Positions 14,486 to 15,534 of a DNA stretch of 15,534 nt are shown here, one piece after another. The stretch lies in the NCBI GenBank assembly GCA_017516285.1, contig JAFXDD010000027.1:1-15534 (forward strand). Direction: 5' to 3'. The translations under genes and the position numbers were made by a program. Under the pieces are notes generated by a model, which saw nothing but the letters and a program-made list of their open reading frames with translations, was not told the origin of the DNA and made no database searches. Each line of letters begins with the position of its first letter. The stretch's first letter is position 1. The DNA comes from Lachnospiraceae bacterium. Its GTDB lineage: Bacteria; Bacillota_A; Clostridia; Lachnospirales; Lachnospiraceae.

Positions 14486-15406
14486 ATGAAGAAAGAATAC
14501 ATCAAAATAGCTTCCAAGCAGGATGGTTTACAATTAGATACGCTTATCATGGCACCTGAAAGCCCTAAGGCTGTCCTTCAGCTTGTGCATGGTATGTGTG
14601 AGCACAAGGAGCGATACATACCGTTCATGGAGTTTATGGTCGGTCAGGGCTATGCCTGTGTCATTCATGACCACAGAGGTCATGGTGGGAGTATTAAGGC
14701 TGCCGGGGATTTGGGCTTTTTTTATGAAAACGGCAAGGTGGCGGTGGTAGAGGATATTTATCAGGTTATGTCAGAAGCCAAGGCTCGTTTTGGAGCAATG
14801 CCGTATTTTTTGATGGGACATAGTATGGGTTCACTGGCAGTGCGCTGCTTTATCAAGAAGTACGACAGTGAGATTGACGGACTGATTGTCTGTGGCAGTC
14901 CCAGCGCCAATCCTATGGCTGGAGCAGGCATTGGTCTGGTACGTTTGTTGCAAAAGTTTAAAGGTGCTCATGGCAAATCAAAACTGGTAGACAATATGGT
15001 AATAGGCTCCTTCGAGAAGCCCTACAAAAAGGAGCAGACTAAAAATGCATGGATTTGCAGTGACAAGGCAGTGGTAGAGCAGTATAATGCAGACCCGCTA
15101 TGTGGATATTCCTTCACATTGAATGGTTATGAAGCATTGCTTGGTCTCATGAAGGATACATATAGTAAAGAAGGTTGGCAGGTCGCAAAGTCTGATCTTC
15201 CGATCCGTTTTATTGCCGGAGTAATGGATCCGTGTATTACGAATGTAAAGGCTTTTCAGAAAGCAGTTGATTTTATGAGGGACAGAGGATACCGGAATGT
15301 CACCAGTAAGCTGTATAAGGATATGCGTCATGAAATATTAAATGAGACTTGCAAAGAGCATGTATATGAGGATATAGCGACTTTTTGTAATAGAAAGGGG
15401 CTGTAA
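14486..15406 (+). CDS. Alpha/beta hydrolase, monoacylglycerol-lipase / serine aminopeptidase S33 type
   Basis: A 306-residue alpha/beta hydrolase of the Hydrolase_4 type. The oxyanion segment LVHGMCEHKERY (residues 33-44) and HDHRGHGGS (61-69) are typical of lysophospholipase or monoacylglycerol lipase-like enzymes. The nucleophile elbow is GHSMGS with S113. The likely acid is D248 in AGVMDPC and the base H282 in DMRHEILNE, so the triad is complete. No signal peptide or membrane helix is seen, so it should be cytosolic. It may hydrolyse acylglycerols, lysophospholipids or another ester; the substrate cannot be told from sequence. AGGAG at 14475-14479 lies six bases before ATG 14486. It follows fucO by 64 bases with no obvious promoter, so it may be read from the fucO promoter past the intervening hairpin. 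A strong terminator follows. Confidence 0.85.
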   Translation: MKKEYIKIASKQDGLQLDTLIMAPESPKAVLQLVHGMCEHKERYIPFMEFMVGQGYACVIHDHRGHGGSIKAAGDLGFFYENGKVAVVEDIYQVMSEAKARFGAMPYFLMGHSMGSLAVRCFIKKYDSEIDGLIVCGSPSANPMAGAGIGLVRLLQKFKGAHGKSKLVDNMVIGSFEKPYKKEQTKNAWICSDKAVVEQYNADPLCGYSFTLNGYEALLGLMKDTYSKEGWQVAKSDLPIRFIAGVMDPCITNVKAFQKAVDFMRDRGYRNVTSKLYKDMRHEILNETCKEHVYEDIATFCNRKGL

Positions 15407-15415
15407 AAAAAGTCC

Positions 15416-15457
15416 CATAAAAAAATCGCTTAGACCGTGAAGTTTAAGCGATTTTTT
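15416..15457 (+). terminator. Intrinsic terminator after the hydrolase, bidirectional-looking
   Basis: The arms 15420-15432 and 15445-15457 pair perfectly over 13 bp (AAAAAATCGCTTA with TAAGCGATTTTTT) and three more pairs can form inside, leaving a six-base loop. Six T on one strand and six A before it on the other allow termination in both directions. A smaller stem, GGGGCT (15397-15402) with AGTCCC (15411-15416), precedes it and spans the stop codon. Confidence 0.9.
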
Positions 15458-15465
15458 GGTATAAT
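15457..15465 (+). promoter_or_regulatory. Extended -10 element at the right edge
   Basis: TGGTATAAT is a perfect extended -10 directly after the terminator T run. No good -35 is present at the right distance (GTGAAG, three of six). It could start a transcript leading off the window through the inverted repeats that follow; alternatively the match is chance within AT-rich DNA. Confidence 0.3.
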
Positions 15466-15531
15466 TAATTATGCGACTAACTAACAACACCAATGGTAAT
15501 TATACCACCCGTCAGCTGAAATTACCATTGG
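15458..15531 (+). repeat. Two overlapping inverted repeats running to the window edge
   Basis: GGTATAATTA (15458-15467) pairs with TAATTATACC (15497-15506), 10 bp. CCAATGGTAAT (15490-15500) pairs with ATTACCATTGG (15521-15531), 11 bp. Both are perfect and share bases 15497-15500, so the two stems exclude each other. ATAATTAATTAT (15461-15472) is itself a 12-bp palindrome. No coding frame is evident. This could be a leader RNA switch, an operator region or the end of a small mobile repeat; the window ends before it can be resolved. Confidence 0.55.
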
Positions 15532-15534
15532 AAA

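Overview
The window looks like a chromosomal segment from a Clostridia-class Firmicute, most likely a gut Lachnospiraceae-type bacterium. This rests on the near-invariant SCIFF peptide and its radical-SAM maturase, a fused SecDF, the small TIGR04086-type membrane protein, a FucO-type alcohol dehydrogenase, AAGGAGG-type ribosome binding sites and moderately low GC. All real genes lie on the + strand.

Layout. (1) 1-3258: the 3' part of a very large surface protein made of Ig-like repeats, with a C-terminal membrane anchor; it is cut by the window edge. An intrinsic-terminator-like hairpin follows. (2) 3313-6256: two overlapping, conspicuously AT-rich genes for polytopic GT-C-type membrane proteins, probably glycosyltransferases for a surface glycan or protein. 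(3) 6290-8860: the SCIFF neighbourhood. A TIGR04086-type membrane protein comes first, then an orphan MNT nucleotidyltransferase (antitoxin type) followed by a 27-codon stub that looks like the start of its lost HEPN partner. A near-consensus promoter with an internal dyad drives scfA (six-cysteine ranthipeptide precursor), followed by a hairpin and scfB (maturase). (4) 8861-11119: secDF, starting directly after the scfB stop codon and ending in a strong terminator. (5) 11230-13144: an ECF sigma factor, a likely membrane anti-sigma factor and two small polytopic membrane proteins, which resemble a cell-envelope stress cassette. (6) 13273-14421: fucO under its own TTGACA-N17-TATTAT promoter. 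(7) 14486-15406: an alpha/beta hydrolase, a strong bidirectional-looking terminator, and a tail of overlapping inverted repeats running off the end.

How the parts fit. The SCIFF precursor, its thioether-forming maturase and SecDF form one compact unit, so peptide maturation and the Sec export motor are co-expressed. The repeat protein and the two GT-C proteins could be a surface protein and enzymes that glycosylate it or a nearby glycan (inference). The sigma/anti-sigma cassette probably reports on the membrane or envelope.

Points most worth checking: the MNT gene with HEPN stub inserted between TIGR04086 and scfA; an Asp-to-Ala change in the SecF half at a residue tied to ion coupling; a sigma factor whose ideal Shine-Dalgarno faces an out-of-frame start codon; and the overlapping inverted repeats at the right edge. 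No intergenic stretch exceeds 300 bases.
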